Source: Candidatus Schekmanbacteria bacterium (GTDB lineage Bacteria > Schekmanbacteria > GWA2-38-11 > J061). From it: a stretch of DNA of 10,039 nucleotides. Of the stretch, positions 1 through 7,123 are shown one piece after another. Under the pieces are notes generated by a model. The model searched no databases. It had not been told where the DNA came from and saw only the letters and a program-made list of their open reading frames with translations. Location of the stretch: contig RFHX01000268.1 of NCBI GenBank assembly GCA_003695725.1, forward strand, positions 1-10,039. The letters run 5' to 3'. The translations under genes and the position numbers were made by a program. How positions within the stretch are numbered: the first letter of the stretch is position 1; every line of letters begins with the position of its first letter.

Positions 1-62
1 ATCTCAAAAAAATCTGGGAAAAGAAGGGCATTATTCTTTTTGAGATTAAATATCCTGCCTGA
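1..62 (+). CDS. Possible 3' end of an upstream gene (partial)
   Basis: The reading frame that starts at base 3 is open from the window edge to a TGA at 60-62. Its 19 residues (LKKIWEKKGIILFEIKYPA) have a composition like a real protein C-terminus, with lysines and hydrophobic residues alternating. It is too short to assign a family. Another frame stays open from base 1 to about 160 but reads as low-quality, cysteine- and lysine-rich sequence that I do not believe is coding. The call rests only on composition, and the tail could be chance. Confidence 0.25.
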   Translation, partial: LKKIWEKKGIILFEIKYPA

Positions 63-175
63 CAAGCCCCATAAGCATGATTTAGTATTGCTGTGTAGAT
101 CAATGAAAAATATATTTAAGAAACGACTGTCTCCTATTGGCTCTTTTTGTTTCTACATTTGAAAATATCCGCCAT

Positions 176-205
176 TTGCAATAACTAATAGCTAAATTGT
201 ATAAG
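176..205 (+). promoter_or_regulatory. Candidate sigma70-type promoter for the YgiQ-type gene
   Basis: TTGCAA at 176-181 and TATAAG at 200-205 are separated by 18 bp. Each hexamer is close to consensus (TTGACA, TATAAT). The implied start near 212 would give a leader of about 27 nt to the GTG at 239, or about 54 nt to the ATG at 266. The surroundings are AT-rich, so chance matches are likely. No terminator or other structure is convincing between 63 and 238. Confidence 0.4.
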
Positions 206-238
206 ATTCAGTAAGTCAGATATTCTATAAAAAAATTA

Positions 239-1975
239 GTGACATTTACACACGCATTAGAAGAAATGATGTTTTTACCAACAACAAAAGAAGAATTAAA
301 AGTCCGTGGCTGGGATGCCCTTGATATAATAATCGTCACAGGAGATACATATATCGACAGTCCCTTTATAGGTGCATCTGTCATTGGAAGATATCTTGCA
401 AAAGCAGGATTCAAAGTTGGCATAATAGCTCAACCCGATATTCATACAGATAGAGATATTTCAAGATTAGGTGAGCCAAAACTTTTTTGGGGTATAACTG
501 CAGGTGCAACCGATTCCATTGTTGCAAATTATACTGCCATAGGGAAGAAGCGCAAAAACTGTGATTTTACTCCCGGCGGCAAAAACAATCGAAGGCCTGA
601 CAGAGCAACAATTGTTTACGCAAATTTAATCAAAAGATATTTTAAAAAAACAAAACCGATTGTCCTTGGCGGTATAGAAGCAAGTTTACGGCGTATAGCC
701 CACTATGATTTTCTTGAAGACAAGATACGCCGTTCTATCCTCTTTGATGCAAAGGCGGATGTGCTCGTCTATGGAATGGGCGAGAGAGCAGTACTTGAAT
801 TAGCGAAAAGAATAAGAAGTAACGAGGATTTTAAAGATATTGAAGGCATTTGTTATATATCAAAGGAAGCTCCTGACGATTATATCGCGCTTCCCTCCTT
901 TGAGGATGTAAAAAGGTCAAAAGACGAATTCGTCAGGATGTTTATGATTTTCTATGAGCATAACAAAGTTGTTTCAAAAAAAGGACTATACCAAAAAACA
1001 GGTGATAGATATTTGATATGTAACCCGCCTGCAAAACCTCTGACTCGAGCCGAGCTTGATGAAATATATGAAATGAATTTTACCCGAGAGGTTCATCCTT
1101 ACTATTTGCGCAATGGGAAGGTAAAGGCGCAGGAGACAATAAAATTCTCCATCACCACTCATCGCGGATGTATTGGTGAATGTAGTTTTTGCTCGATACC
1201 GATTCATCAAGGTAATATTGTTTTATCGAGAAGCCAAAAATCTATCATTAAAGAAGTTGAGAAGATTGCATCTTTAAAAGATTTCCATGGTTATATTACT
1301 GATGTAGGCGGACCGACTGCAAATATGTATGGGATCGAGTGTGCAAAGATGAAGGATTTTAAGAAATGCATCAAAAAAGAATGCCTTTATCCCAAGATTT
1401 GTTCCCATTTGAAAATTTCACACAAATCACAGATAGATCTTTTGAAAAAGATATCCATTATTAAGGGAGTGAAAAAGGCATTCGTTGCTTCCGGTATTCG
1501 CTATGACTTGGTGATGGAAGATAGTGAGTATGGAGAAGAATATCTTGATTCACTTATTGCTGACCATATTTCAGGACAAATGAAGATTGCCCCTGAGCAT
1601 ACGCAGGAGTCTGTTATGAAATATATGAGAAAATGCAATGTGAAATATCTGTTGCCCTTTTGCAACAGATTTCGCGCTTTAAATAAGAGATATGGGAAAA
1701 AGCAATATTTAACATTTTATATTATTGCCGCTCATCCGGGATGCAGTAGTGCAGATATGAAAAAATGCAGGGAATTCTTCTCGAAAAAACTGCATTCAAT
1801 CCCTGAGCAAGTGCAGATATTTACTCCTACTCCTTCAACATTATCGACGCTAATGTATTTCACAGGAATAGACCCTCGAAGCGGAGAAGAGATATTTATT
1901 GAAAAGAAGATTAAAGGGAAAGAAGAGCAGAAAAAAATTATGGTTCATAAGAAACGACAGAAATTAAGAAGGTAG
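239..1975 (+). CDS. ygiQ: YgiQ-type (UPF0313) radical SAM protein
   Basis: This is a cytoplasmic radical SAM enzyme of the YgiQ family, whose substrate I do not know to be established. The 4Fe-4S/SAM motif CxxxCxxC is seen as C311, C315 and C318 (RGCIGECSFCS). Family hallmarks are present in order: FLPTTKEE and GWDALDIIIVTGDTY near the N-terminus, GVTAG-like GITAGATDS, RPDRATIVY, LGGIEASLRRIAHYD, DVGGPTANMYG, KIAPEHT and QVQIFTPTPSTLSTLMYFTG. At 578 residues it is shorter than E. coli YgiQ. It ends soon after the DPRSGEEIF segment, so most of the usual C-terminal tail (DUF3362-like) is missing. The start is uncertain: the GTG at 239 has no Shine-Dalgarno, and the ATGs at 266 and 269 lie just before the conserved FLPTTKEE, with only a weak purine stretch upstream. 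Its 3' end overlaps rsmG antisense by 12 bp. Confidence 0.92.
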   Translation: MTFTHALEEMMFLPTTKEELKVRGWDALDIIIVTGDTYIDSPFIGASVIGRYLAKAGFKVGIIAQPDIHTDRDISRLGEPKLFWGITAGATDSIVANYTAIGKKRKNCDFTPGGKNNRRPDRATIVYANLIKRYFKKTKPIVLGGIEASLRRIAHYDFLEDKIRRSILFDAKADVLVYGMGERAVLELAKRIRSNEDFKDIEGICYISKEAPDDYIALPSFEDVKRSKDEFVRMFMIFYEHNKVVSKKGLYQKTGDRYLICNPPAKPLTRAELDEIYEMNFTREVHPYYLRNGKVKAQETIKFSITTHRGCIGECSFCSIPIHQGNIVLSRSQKSIIKEVEKIASLKDFHGYITDVGGPTANMYGIECAKMKDFKKCIKKECLYPKICSHLKISHKSQIDLLKKISIIKGVKKAFVASGIRYDLVMEDSEYGEEYLDSLIADHISGQMKIAPEHTQESVMKYMRKCNVKYLLPFCNRFRALNKRYGKKQYLTFYIIAAHPGCSSADMKKCREFFSKKLHSIPEQVQIFTPTPSTLSTLMYFTGIDPRSGEEIFIEKKIKGKEEQKKIMVHKKRQKLRR

Positions 1976-2659
1976 TTTCGTCAAAATCGTCAATGTGCGC
2001 TTTGTCCTCGACTTTGGCAGAAGATAGGATATTTCTTCAGAGACTTTGAATTTGCTTTCAACTACCATCTTTTTTTCCTCTCTCGTGAATTTTCTATAGA
2101 GAAGAACAATTCCATCATCTGCTATCAGCTGATTCATTGCCGTTAAAATTCCCAAATCAGGTTTTACTGCCTTGGTTGTGATTATGTCGATTTTTTCTTC
2201 AATCAATTCTTTAGAATCAATGAAGGGGAATCTGCTGGAATGTATTTTTATATCTTCCAAATCGAGAATGCGCGTTATATGTTTCAAGAAATTCACTTTC
2301 TTCGTTTTGCTCTCAATCAGATGCATTTTAAGCTGTGGACGAAGTATCTTTAAAGGAATTGCAGGGAATCCTCCTCCTGAGCCAATATCAAGCAATGTAG
2401 AATTTTGTGATAACTTCTCAATTTCCCATTTTATGGGCATACAGGAATCATAAAGCTGTTTTTCAGCCAAAGCCATAGCATCATCTGTCCCTGTGAGGTT
2501 TATCTTTCTATTCCATTTGAGGAGTTCGGAAAGAAAGACAACCATCTTTTCCATCTTTGATTTGTCTTGTATGTATCTTGCTACTTTGAAAACTTCTTTT
2601 ACAGATGTTTCGACTTCAGGAGCAACAGATTCCACTTTAAGGTTTTTCTCACGATTCAT
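1964..2659 (-). CDS. rsmG: 16S rRNA (guanine-N7-) methyltransferase RsmG
   Basis: RsmG (GidB) uses SAM to make m7G527 in the 530 loop of 16S rRNA. The protein has the family's [10 protein letters not shown] segment (48-57), the SAM-binding loop [17 protein letters not shown] (89-105) and [12 protein letters not shown] (114-125), with E116 at the end of beta-2 where a ribose contact is expected. Length 231 is normal, with a slightly extended charged N-terminus. The segment usually read as (S/A)RA is TKA here (162-164), a conservative Arg-to-Lys change. The ATG at 2659 overlaps the mnmG stop as ATGA (2656-2659). It follows AGAGG seven bases upstream, so translational coupling to mnmG is likely. 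The 3' end overlaps the convergent ygiQ by 12 bp. Confidence 0.95.
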   Translation of the reverse strand: MNREKNLKVESVAPEVETSVKEVFKVARYIQDKSKMEKMVVFLSELLKWNRKINLTGTDDAMALAEKQLYDSCMPIKWEIEKLSQNSTLLDIGSGGGFPAIPLKILRPQLKMHLIESKTKKVNFLKHITRILDLEDIKIHSSRFPFIDSKELIEEKIDIITTKAVKPDLGILTAMNQLIADDGIVLLYRKFTREEKKMVVESKFKVSEEISYLLPKSRTKRTLTILTKLPS

Positions 2660-4548
2660 AAAATTGCCTCTTTTTGTTGTGAATCCTTAGATAACTTTTT
2701 TACATATACCATTAGTATTGAAATTGCCGCAGGCGTAACTCCAGAAATACGCGATGCTTGACCAAGCGTCATCGGTTTTATCTCTTCCAGCTTTTCAACC
2801 ACTTCTCTTGAAAGTCCGCCTATCGAGGAATAGTCAATTGTCGATGGTATTTTAATCCTTTCAAGTTTTTCCATCTGATCTACAAGTAATGACTGCCTTT
2901 TTATATACCCTTCATATTTTATCTCAATTTCGACCTGTTGGGCAACATCTTCCGGCAAAGAGTTTAATCCTGCTATAGGCTCGAGCTTTTTCAAATCGAT
3001 TTCCTGCCTTCTCAATATTTCAGCCAATGATTGCGGAGTTTTTAGAGGTGATGTTCCAATTGACTTCATAAATTTATTTGTTTCCTTGTCAGGATTTATT
3101 ATTCTATTTTTCATAAAAAATATCTGTTTTTCAATTTCCTTTCGTTTTTCGATAAATTTTTTGTAGTTTTTTTCATCGATCAAACCGAAGCGGTATCCAT
3201 AGTCTGTCAATCTCATATCTGCATTATCCTGTCTCAACAGGAGGCGATGCTCTGCCCTTGATGTAAACATCCTATAGGGCTCTTTTGTGCCGAGAGTGAC
3301 AAGGTCATCGATGAGCACTCCAATATATGCCTGCGAGCGTTTCAGAATAAACTCCTCTTCACCTCTAATTTTCAAAACTGCATTGATGCCAGCCATCAAT
3401 CCCTGTGCCGCTGCCTCCTCATAACCTGATGTGCCGTTTATTTGTCCTGCATGGAAGAGTCCTTCAACTGCCTTTGTTTCAAGAGTCGGTTTCAGTTGTG
3501 TGGGATATGCAAAATCGTACTCAACGGCATAACCGGGATGAACGATTCGTGCATTCTCCAACCCTTTGATTTTATGAATAAATTCAAGTTGAACATCTTC
3601 AGGCAGACTTGTTGAGATTCCATTTGGATAGATGAGAGGTGAATCTTTCCCTTCAGGCTCGAGAAATATCTGATGTGATGATTTTTGAGGAAATTTTACC
3701 ACTTTATCCTCAATTGAAGGGCAATATCTGGGACCAATTCCCACAATTATACCAGAATAAAGGGGAGATTTATCTAAATTTCTCTTGATTATCTTGTGAA
3801 CATCCGAATTTGTATGTGTTATATAACACACCGCACTGTTTTCAGGAATTTTCGATGAAAAGTGGGAGAACTTTATCAAAAAATCATCACCTTTTTGTTC
3901 AATAAGTTCGGAAAAGTCAATACTTTCCCTCTCAAGACGAGGAGGTGTCCCAGTTTTGAGGCGTCCAAGTTTTATGCCAATCTTTTCAAGACTTTTTGAT
4001 ATACCATTTGAGGCAGGATCACCAAGCCTTCCTCCTTCTTTTTGAGTTAAACCAAAATGCATCAAGCCGCACAAGAATGTGCCTGTTGTCAAGATTACTG
4101 CTTTACTCTCAAATCTTCTGCCGTCGTTTAATTTGACCCCCACAATCCTGCTCTTTCTTGTCAGTACTTCTTCCACTTCACCTTCAATCAATGTCAAACC
4201 TTCCTGAGTGAGCAGGGCTTTTTTCATTCTTTTAGAATAAGCATCCTTGTCTGCCTGCGCGCGAGGTCCCCACACAGCAGGTCCTTTTTTTGTGTTTAGC
4301 ATTCTGAATTGGATTCCAGTATCATCTATGGCTTTGCCCATCTCGCCGCCCAATGCATCGATTTCACGAACAAGATGACCCTTCGCAACTCCACCGATTG
4401 CAGGATTACAGGACATAAGAGCAATTCTGTCTGCATTGATTGTAATTATTGCAGTCTTAGCGCCCATCCTTGCCGCGGCAAGCGCCGCTTCACAGCCGGC
4501 ATGTCCTGCGCCTACGACAATGCAGTCATATGTTGAGTAATCATTCAT
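2656..4548 (-). CDS. mnmG: tRNA uridine 5-carboxymethylaminomethyl modification enzyme MnmG
   Basis: MnmG (GidA) is the FAD-binding subunit that acts with the GTPase MnmE to install the (carboxymethyl)aminomethyl group on wobble U34 of certain tRNAs. It has the N-terminal dinucleotide fold [19 protein letters not shown] (11-29) and the first GidA signature around [23 protein letters not shown] (46-68). The second signature runs from GYAVEYDF (339-346) through [16 protein letters not shown] (368-383). The two conserved cysteines are at C47 and C276, and the C-terminal helical MnmE/tRNA-binding domain ends in [12 protein letters not shown] and [14 protein letters not shown]. Length 630 is typical and it looks intact. 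The ATG at 4548 gives the expected start close to the FAD motif. The ribosome site is weak (AAGAAAAAAA). It is the first gene of the mnmG-rsmG operon. No parA or parB follows rsmG, unlike many bacteria. Confidence 0.97.
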   Translation of the reverse strand: MNDYSTYDCIVVGAGHAGCEAALAAARMGAKTAIITINADRIALMSCNPAIGGVAKGHLVREIDALGGEMGKAIDDTGIQFRMLNTKKGPAVWGPRAQADKDAYSKRMKKALLTQEGLTLIEGEVEEVLTRKSRIVGVKLNDGRRFESKAVILTTGTFLCGLMHFGLTQKEGGRLGDPASNGISKSLEKIGIKLGRLKTGTPPRLERESIDFSELIEQKGDDFLIKFSHFSSKIPENSAVCYITHTNSDVHKIIKRNLDKSPLYSGIIVGIGPRYCPSIEDKVVKFPQKSSHQIFLEPEGKDSPLIYPNGISTSLPEDVQLEFIHKIKGLENARIVHPGYAVEYDFAYPTQLKPTLETKAVEGLFHAGQINGTSGYEEAAAQGLMAGINAVLKIRGEEEFILKRSQAYIGVLIDDLVTLGTKEPYRMFTSRAEHRLLLRQDNADMRLTDYGYRFGLIDEKNYKKFIEKRKEIEKQIFFMKNRIINPDKETNKFMKSIGTSPLKTPQSLAEILRRQEIDLKKLEPIAGLNSLPEDVAQQVEIEIKYEGYIKRQSLLVDQMEKLERIKIPSTIDYSSIGGLSREVVEKLEEIKPMTLGQASRISGVTPAAISILMVYVKKLSKDSQQKEAIL

Positions 4549-4610
4549 TTTTTTTTCTTATACTTTCAAAAATGACTATCGATTCGCAATAAGCTTTAAA
4601 TCAAGGATGG

Positions 4611-4639
4611 ATAATATTTATTTAATTGAAAGATGTCAA
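4611..4639 (-). promoter_or_regulatory. Strong sigma70-type promoter for mnmG-rsmG
   Basis: Read on the minus strand, a perfect -35 TTGACA (4639-4634) is followed by a 17-bp spacer and TATTAT (4616-4611), which matches the -10 consensus in five of six positions. The predicted start near 4604 gives a leader of about 56 nt before the mnmG ATG at 4548. This is the best promoter match in the window. Confidence 0.75.
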
Positions 4640-4763
4640 ACCAATGTTGTTTCCCTACTGTGTCTTCTTTTTTTTCTTCTGCTTCATAAAAAAAGCAGTG
4701 CGTGGTATTGAATGAAAATTCCACAGTTTTTGCTCCCTTCCAGATGCCGTAGTGAAATAAAGA

Positions 4764-4769
4764 TATAAT
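4764..4769 (+). promoter_or_regulatory. Possible -10 element for gluconokinase
   Basis: TATAAT is a perfect -10 hexamer, about 108 bases before the gluconokinase ATG. The hexamer 17 bp upstream (CAGATG) does not resemble a -35, so this would need an activator or is chance in AT-rich DNA. Confidence 0.2.
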
Positions 4770-4876
4770 TTTTAAACAACTGAAAGAAAAATCTGATAAT
4801 CTTATCCAAGAGAGGATTTGTAAAAGAATTTTTTTGCATTTAAAAGAATCAGAAATTATTTGACAGAAATGGGACT

Positions 4877-5383
4877 ATGAAGAAGGACTGCAAAGCTGTA
4901 ATAATTGGCGGAGTGGCAGGCGCTGGCAAAACGACTGTTGGAAGAATCTTGGCACAACGCACTGGATGGCCCTTTTTCGACGGCGATGATTTTCATCCTC
5001 GAACAAATATTGAAAAGATGTCTTCGGGAATTCCTTTAGGCGATGATGACCGACTGCCTTGGCTTGAGAAGATTAGATCAAAAATAAAGGAATCATTATT
5101 AGAAAGGCAAAATATAATTGTTGCCTGTTCATCGCTCAACAAGAGATACAGAGATATCATTCGGGGAAATTTGGAAGGTGTCCAATTTTTTATTCTTGAC
5201 ATTGATTATGAAACAGCTTTTCAAAGGATTTCTGAGCGTGAAAATCATTTTTTCAAGGGAGAGATTCTTAAAAGCCAGTTTGATGTTTTAGAAATAAGTG
5301 ATGATGTATGCGTGGTTGATGCCGCAAAATCTCCCGACGCAGTAGCCAATGAAATTTTAAGACAAATTGAATCCGTTTTCTAA
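4877..5383 (+). CDS. gntK: Gluconokinase
   Basis: The enzyme phosphorylates D-gluconate with ATP to give 6-phosphogluconate, in the cytoplasm. The Walker A loop is GVAGAGKTT (12-20). Family-specific stretches follow: FFDGDDFHPRTNIEKMSSGIPL (33-54), the acidic DDDRLPWL (56-63), ACSSLNKRYRDIIR (83-96) and HFFKGEILKSQFDVLE (124-139), all in the same order as in GntK/IdnK. Length 168 is normal. The ATG at 4877 lies ten residues before the P-loop strand, so the start is sensible, but only a weak GGGA lies just upstream. It converges on the 6-phosphogluconate dehydrogenase gene, which uses its product, with an 81-bp gap. A relative such as shikimate kinase is unlikely because the NIEKM and HFFK stretches are gluconokinase-specific. 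No gluconate transporter or regulator is in view. Confidence 0.92.
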   Translation: MKKDCKAVIIGGVAGAGKTTVGRILAQRTGWPFFDGDDFHPRTNIEKMSSGIPLGDDDRLPWLEKIRSKIKESLLERQNIIVACSSLNKRYRDIIRGNLEGVQFFILDIDYETAFQRISERENHFFKGEILKSQFDVLEISDDVCVVDAAKSPDAVANEILRQIESVF

Positions 5384-5464
5384 AAATTACCTAAAGGTTA
5401 TATGCAGTTGTGCCATCTTGAAGTGGGGGGGTGAAAATTACTCGAAGGACGGAAAGATAAAAAA

Positions 5465-6376
5465 CTATTCTTTTTCCTTTATCTTGTGTCCGCCAAATTT
5501 TTTTCTTAGAGCAGATATCATCTTTAGAGCAAAGGACTCGTCCTGTCTTGAAGCGATTCGTTTGAAAAGAGAGTGAGATATTGAATCAAAAGGAATATTA
5601 TAGTCGATTGCTTCTCTAAGTGCCCATCTGGCTTCTCCCGAATCTTCAACATAGTCTTCAATATTTATCAATTCAGGATAATCCGAAAGGGCTTGCGCAG
5701 TCAACTCGATAAGAAATGAACGAATGATACTTCCATTTGACCATAGATGTGCAATCTTTTCAAGGTCAAGCATTCCCTTATAGGGTCCATTGTGAAGCAA
5801 TTCAAATCCTTCTCCAATCGCTTCCATCATTCCATATTCAATTGCATTATGCACCATCTTGACAAAATGGCCGCTCCCGCTTTTTCCAGTGTAGAGATAT
5901 CCATCTTTGCAGGCAAGGGCTTCCATAATTGAGGTTGTTTCATTGAAGGCGTCCTTTTCTCCGCCAATCATCAGGCAAAACCCGTTCTCTTCCGCTTTTA
6001 CACCTCCGCTGGTGCCAACATCGAGGAAAAAAATGTTTTTGTCTTTTAGATATTTTGCTCTTCTGATTGAATCTCTGAAATCAGAGTTTCCCCCGTCTAT
6101 GATAATGTCACCTGCTGTAAGGTCTGCCTGAAGAATTTCATCGATTATCTTATCTACTTCTTCACCTGCAGGCACCATTATCCAAATTATCCTTTGAGGG
6201 GTAAGACTATCTACAAGATCATTTATCGAGGAGTTCAGTTGTAGGCCTTCAATTTTTTCAAGCTCTTCTTTATCAGGAGCTATGTCATAGCCAGCTACAT
6301 TGATCCCGGCTTTGCACAAGCGTTTTGCTATAATCTTTCCTATCTTGCCAAGCCCTATTATCCCGATTCCTTCCAT
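5465..6376 (-). CDS. gnd: 6-phosphogluconate dehydrogenase, short NAD-type (decarboxylating)
   Basis: The enzyme oxidatively decarboxylates 6-phosphogluconate to ribulose 5-phosphate. The Rossmann motif GLGKIG (8-13) is followed at the end of beta-2 by YD (D31). An acid there favours NAD+ over NADP+ in this fold. Other family segments are MVPAGEEVD (67-75), DGGNSDFRDS (94-103), DVGTSGGVKAEENGF (119-133) and the catalytic FVKMVHNAIEYGMM (171-184), with K173, N177 and E180. The C-terminus SRQDESFALKMISALRKKFGGH is typical of the roughly 300-residue GndA group, as opposed to the 470-residue classical enzyme. At 303 residues it looks complete. The ATG at 6376 follows GGGGAAAAGAG. It is the last gene of the probable AOR operon, 27 bp after the preceding stop, and it faces gluconokinase. 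Confidence 0.93.
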   Translation of the reverse strand: MEGIGIIGLGKIGKIIAKRLCKAGINVAGYDIAPDKEELEKIEGLQLNSSINDLVDSLTPQRIIWIMVPAGEEVDKIIDEILQADLTAGDIIIDGGNSDFRDSIRRAKYLKDKNIFFLDVGTSGGVKAEENGFCLMIGGEKDAFNETTSIMEALACKDGYLYTGKSGSGHFVKMVHNAIEYGMMEAIGEGFELLHNGPYKGMLDLEKIAHLWSNGSIIRSFLIELTAQALSDYPELINIEDYVEDSGEARWALREAIDYNIPFDSISHSLFKRIASRQDESFALKMISALRKKFGGHKIKEKE

Positions 6377-6403
6377 CTCTTTTCCCCACTTCTTTCCTGC
6401 TAT

Positions 6404-7102
6404 CTAAACCATTGCTCGTGCCAATTTGTCAGCAACTTCCTTACCAAAGGTCTTTTCAAGCCACTTTCTTTCAGGTTCCCGTTCAAACATTATTTTTATC
6501 ATGTAGCTGCGTCTGTATGCAATCTGTTTTGCTTCTTCATCGCTTACCGCTTTTTCTTCCTCAATGATTTTCATTTCAGCATCGAGATACTTGTAAAAGA
6601 GAGACCACACCTTCTCTTCATTTTCTAAGTCAGTGGCAGACATAAAAAAATATGGCGAAGCAGTTGCCCTAACCCATGAGCGGTTTGAAAGACGCCAATT
6701 GAAATAAGATGCATTTTTTTCTTTGAGATAAATTTCTGTGAGCGGCTCATAATATTTATCAATATAATCCTGCCGTATTGCAAGGTCAACAGCAGGATAT
6801 AGGTCAACATCGAATTGAATCTTTTTCTGTTCCGCCATTACATTATAGTTGAAAGAATACATCGGTATGTTGAAGTTTGGTCGGGGCTTTATTGTCACAT
6901 TGATGTATTCCATACCTTTCATTGGCATAAACTCTGCAAATGACACCTTCTCGATTTTTTCTGATTCATAGGCCTTCAATGAGCCAACTTCTTCTCCTTC
7001 AAGAGTGTAAATTCTTTCCAAATCCTTGAATTCTTCAATTTCGACAAGTTCAATTTTTTCAGAAATCCTTTTGAAGATTTCCTTTGTAAGTTCCTTTTTC
7101 AA
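6404..7102 (-). CDS. Ferredoxin-dependent bilin reductase-like protein (distant)
   Basis: The 232-residue protein has no signal peptide or membrane segment. By eye it matches ferredoxin-dependent bilin reductases (PcyA/PebA/PebB/HY2). A core strand IKPRPNFNIPMYSFNYN (71-87) resembles the family's FPxPxYDLPxFGxDLV, then FDVDLYP (97-103) resembles the DLxP strand. An aromatic-rich middle follows, and the tail YRRSY...EPERKWLEKTFGKEVADKLARAM (196-231) resembles the C-terminal YxxxQxxNDKTRRVLEKAFGxxWAExY of PcyA. By my hand alignment, E57 may match PcyA Glu76, N68 sits where PcyA has His88, and N85 where it has Asp105, so the chemistry may differ. Translation starts at TTG 7102, seven bases after AGGAG. 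It lies 21 bp after the AOR gene and 27 bp before gnd, so it is probably co-transcribed. A red-chlorophyll-catabolite-reductase-like fold or an unrelated family remains possible. Confidence 0.5.
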   Translation of the reverse strand: MKKELTKEIFKRISEKIELVEIEEFKDLERIYTLEGEEVGSLKAYESEKIEKVSFAEFMPMKGMEYINVTIKPRPNFNIPMYSFNYNVMAEQKKIQFDVDLYPAVDLAIRQDYIDKYYEPLTEIYLKEKNASYFNWRLSNRSWVRATASPYFFMSATDLENEEKVWSLFYKYLDAEMKIIEEEKAVSDEEAKQIAYRRSYMIKIMFEREPERKWLEKTFGKEVADKLARAMV

Positions 7103-7118
7103 TCCATTTCTCCTTTTT
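7100..7118 (-). promoter_or_regulatory. Shine-Dalgarno that fixes a TTG start
   Basis: Between the AOR stop and the next gene the minus strand reads AAAAAGGAGAAATGGATTG. AGGAG is seven bases from the TTG at 7102-7100, an ideal distance. An ATG (7107-7105) lies between them, but it is in another frame and ends after two codons (ATG GAT TGA). No in-frame ATG occurs near the N-terminus, so TTG is the likely start, barring a one-base sequence error. Confidence 0.6.
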
Positions 7119-7123
7119 AGTTT

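Larger units (their letters stand above)
4549..4876. other. Divergent intergenic region between mnmG and gluconokinase
   Basis: This is 328 bp of AT-rich DNA without a credible gene. It holds the mnmG promoter (4611-4639). It also has a perfect TATAAT at 4764-4769 facing gluconokinase, but no good -35 at 16-18 bp upstream. A 6-bp stem with an 8-base loop (CTGCTT 4679-4684, AAGCAG 4693-4698) sits beside a T-run at its left, which is the wrong side for a terminator in either direction. Two 7-of-9 DnaA-box-like matches (TTATCCAAG at 4802-4810 and minus-strand TTATCCATC at 4606-4614) are too few and too weak to call an origin. Confidence 0.6.

Noticed and set aside
1-46. Perfect 10-bp inverted repeat ATCTCAAAAA / TTTTTGAGAT with a 26-base loop at the left edge
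   Set aside because: The loop is long, the stem is AT-rich and no T-run follows. It also overlaps a possible coding tail, so it is not a credible terminator.
4679-4698. Hairpin CTGCTT/AAGCAG as a terminator
   Set aside because: The T-run lies on the 5' side on the plus strand, and on the minus strand the stem is followed by A residues, so neither direction fits an intrinsic terminator.
4860-4865. TTGACA just upstream of gluconokinase as a -35 box
   Set aside because: It lies only 11 bases before the start codon, so the -10 would fall inside the gene.
4549-4876. Replication origin beside mnmG, as in E. coli
   Set aside because: Only two 7-of-9 DnaA-box-like matches exist, no cluster of boxes or 13-mer unwinding repeats is seen, and no dnaA, dnaN or parAB is in the window.
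5425-5431. Run of seven G as a phase-variation tract
   Set aside because: It is outside any gene, between two convergent stops, and not placed in a promoter spacer.
5454-5485. 8-bp inverted repeat AAGATAAA / TTTATCTT between gluconokinase and gnd as a bidirectional terminator
   Set aside because: The stem is almost all A-T with a 16-base loop and reaches into the gnd coding end. No T-run follows in either direction.
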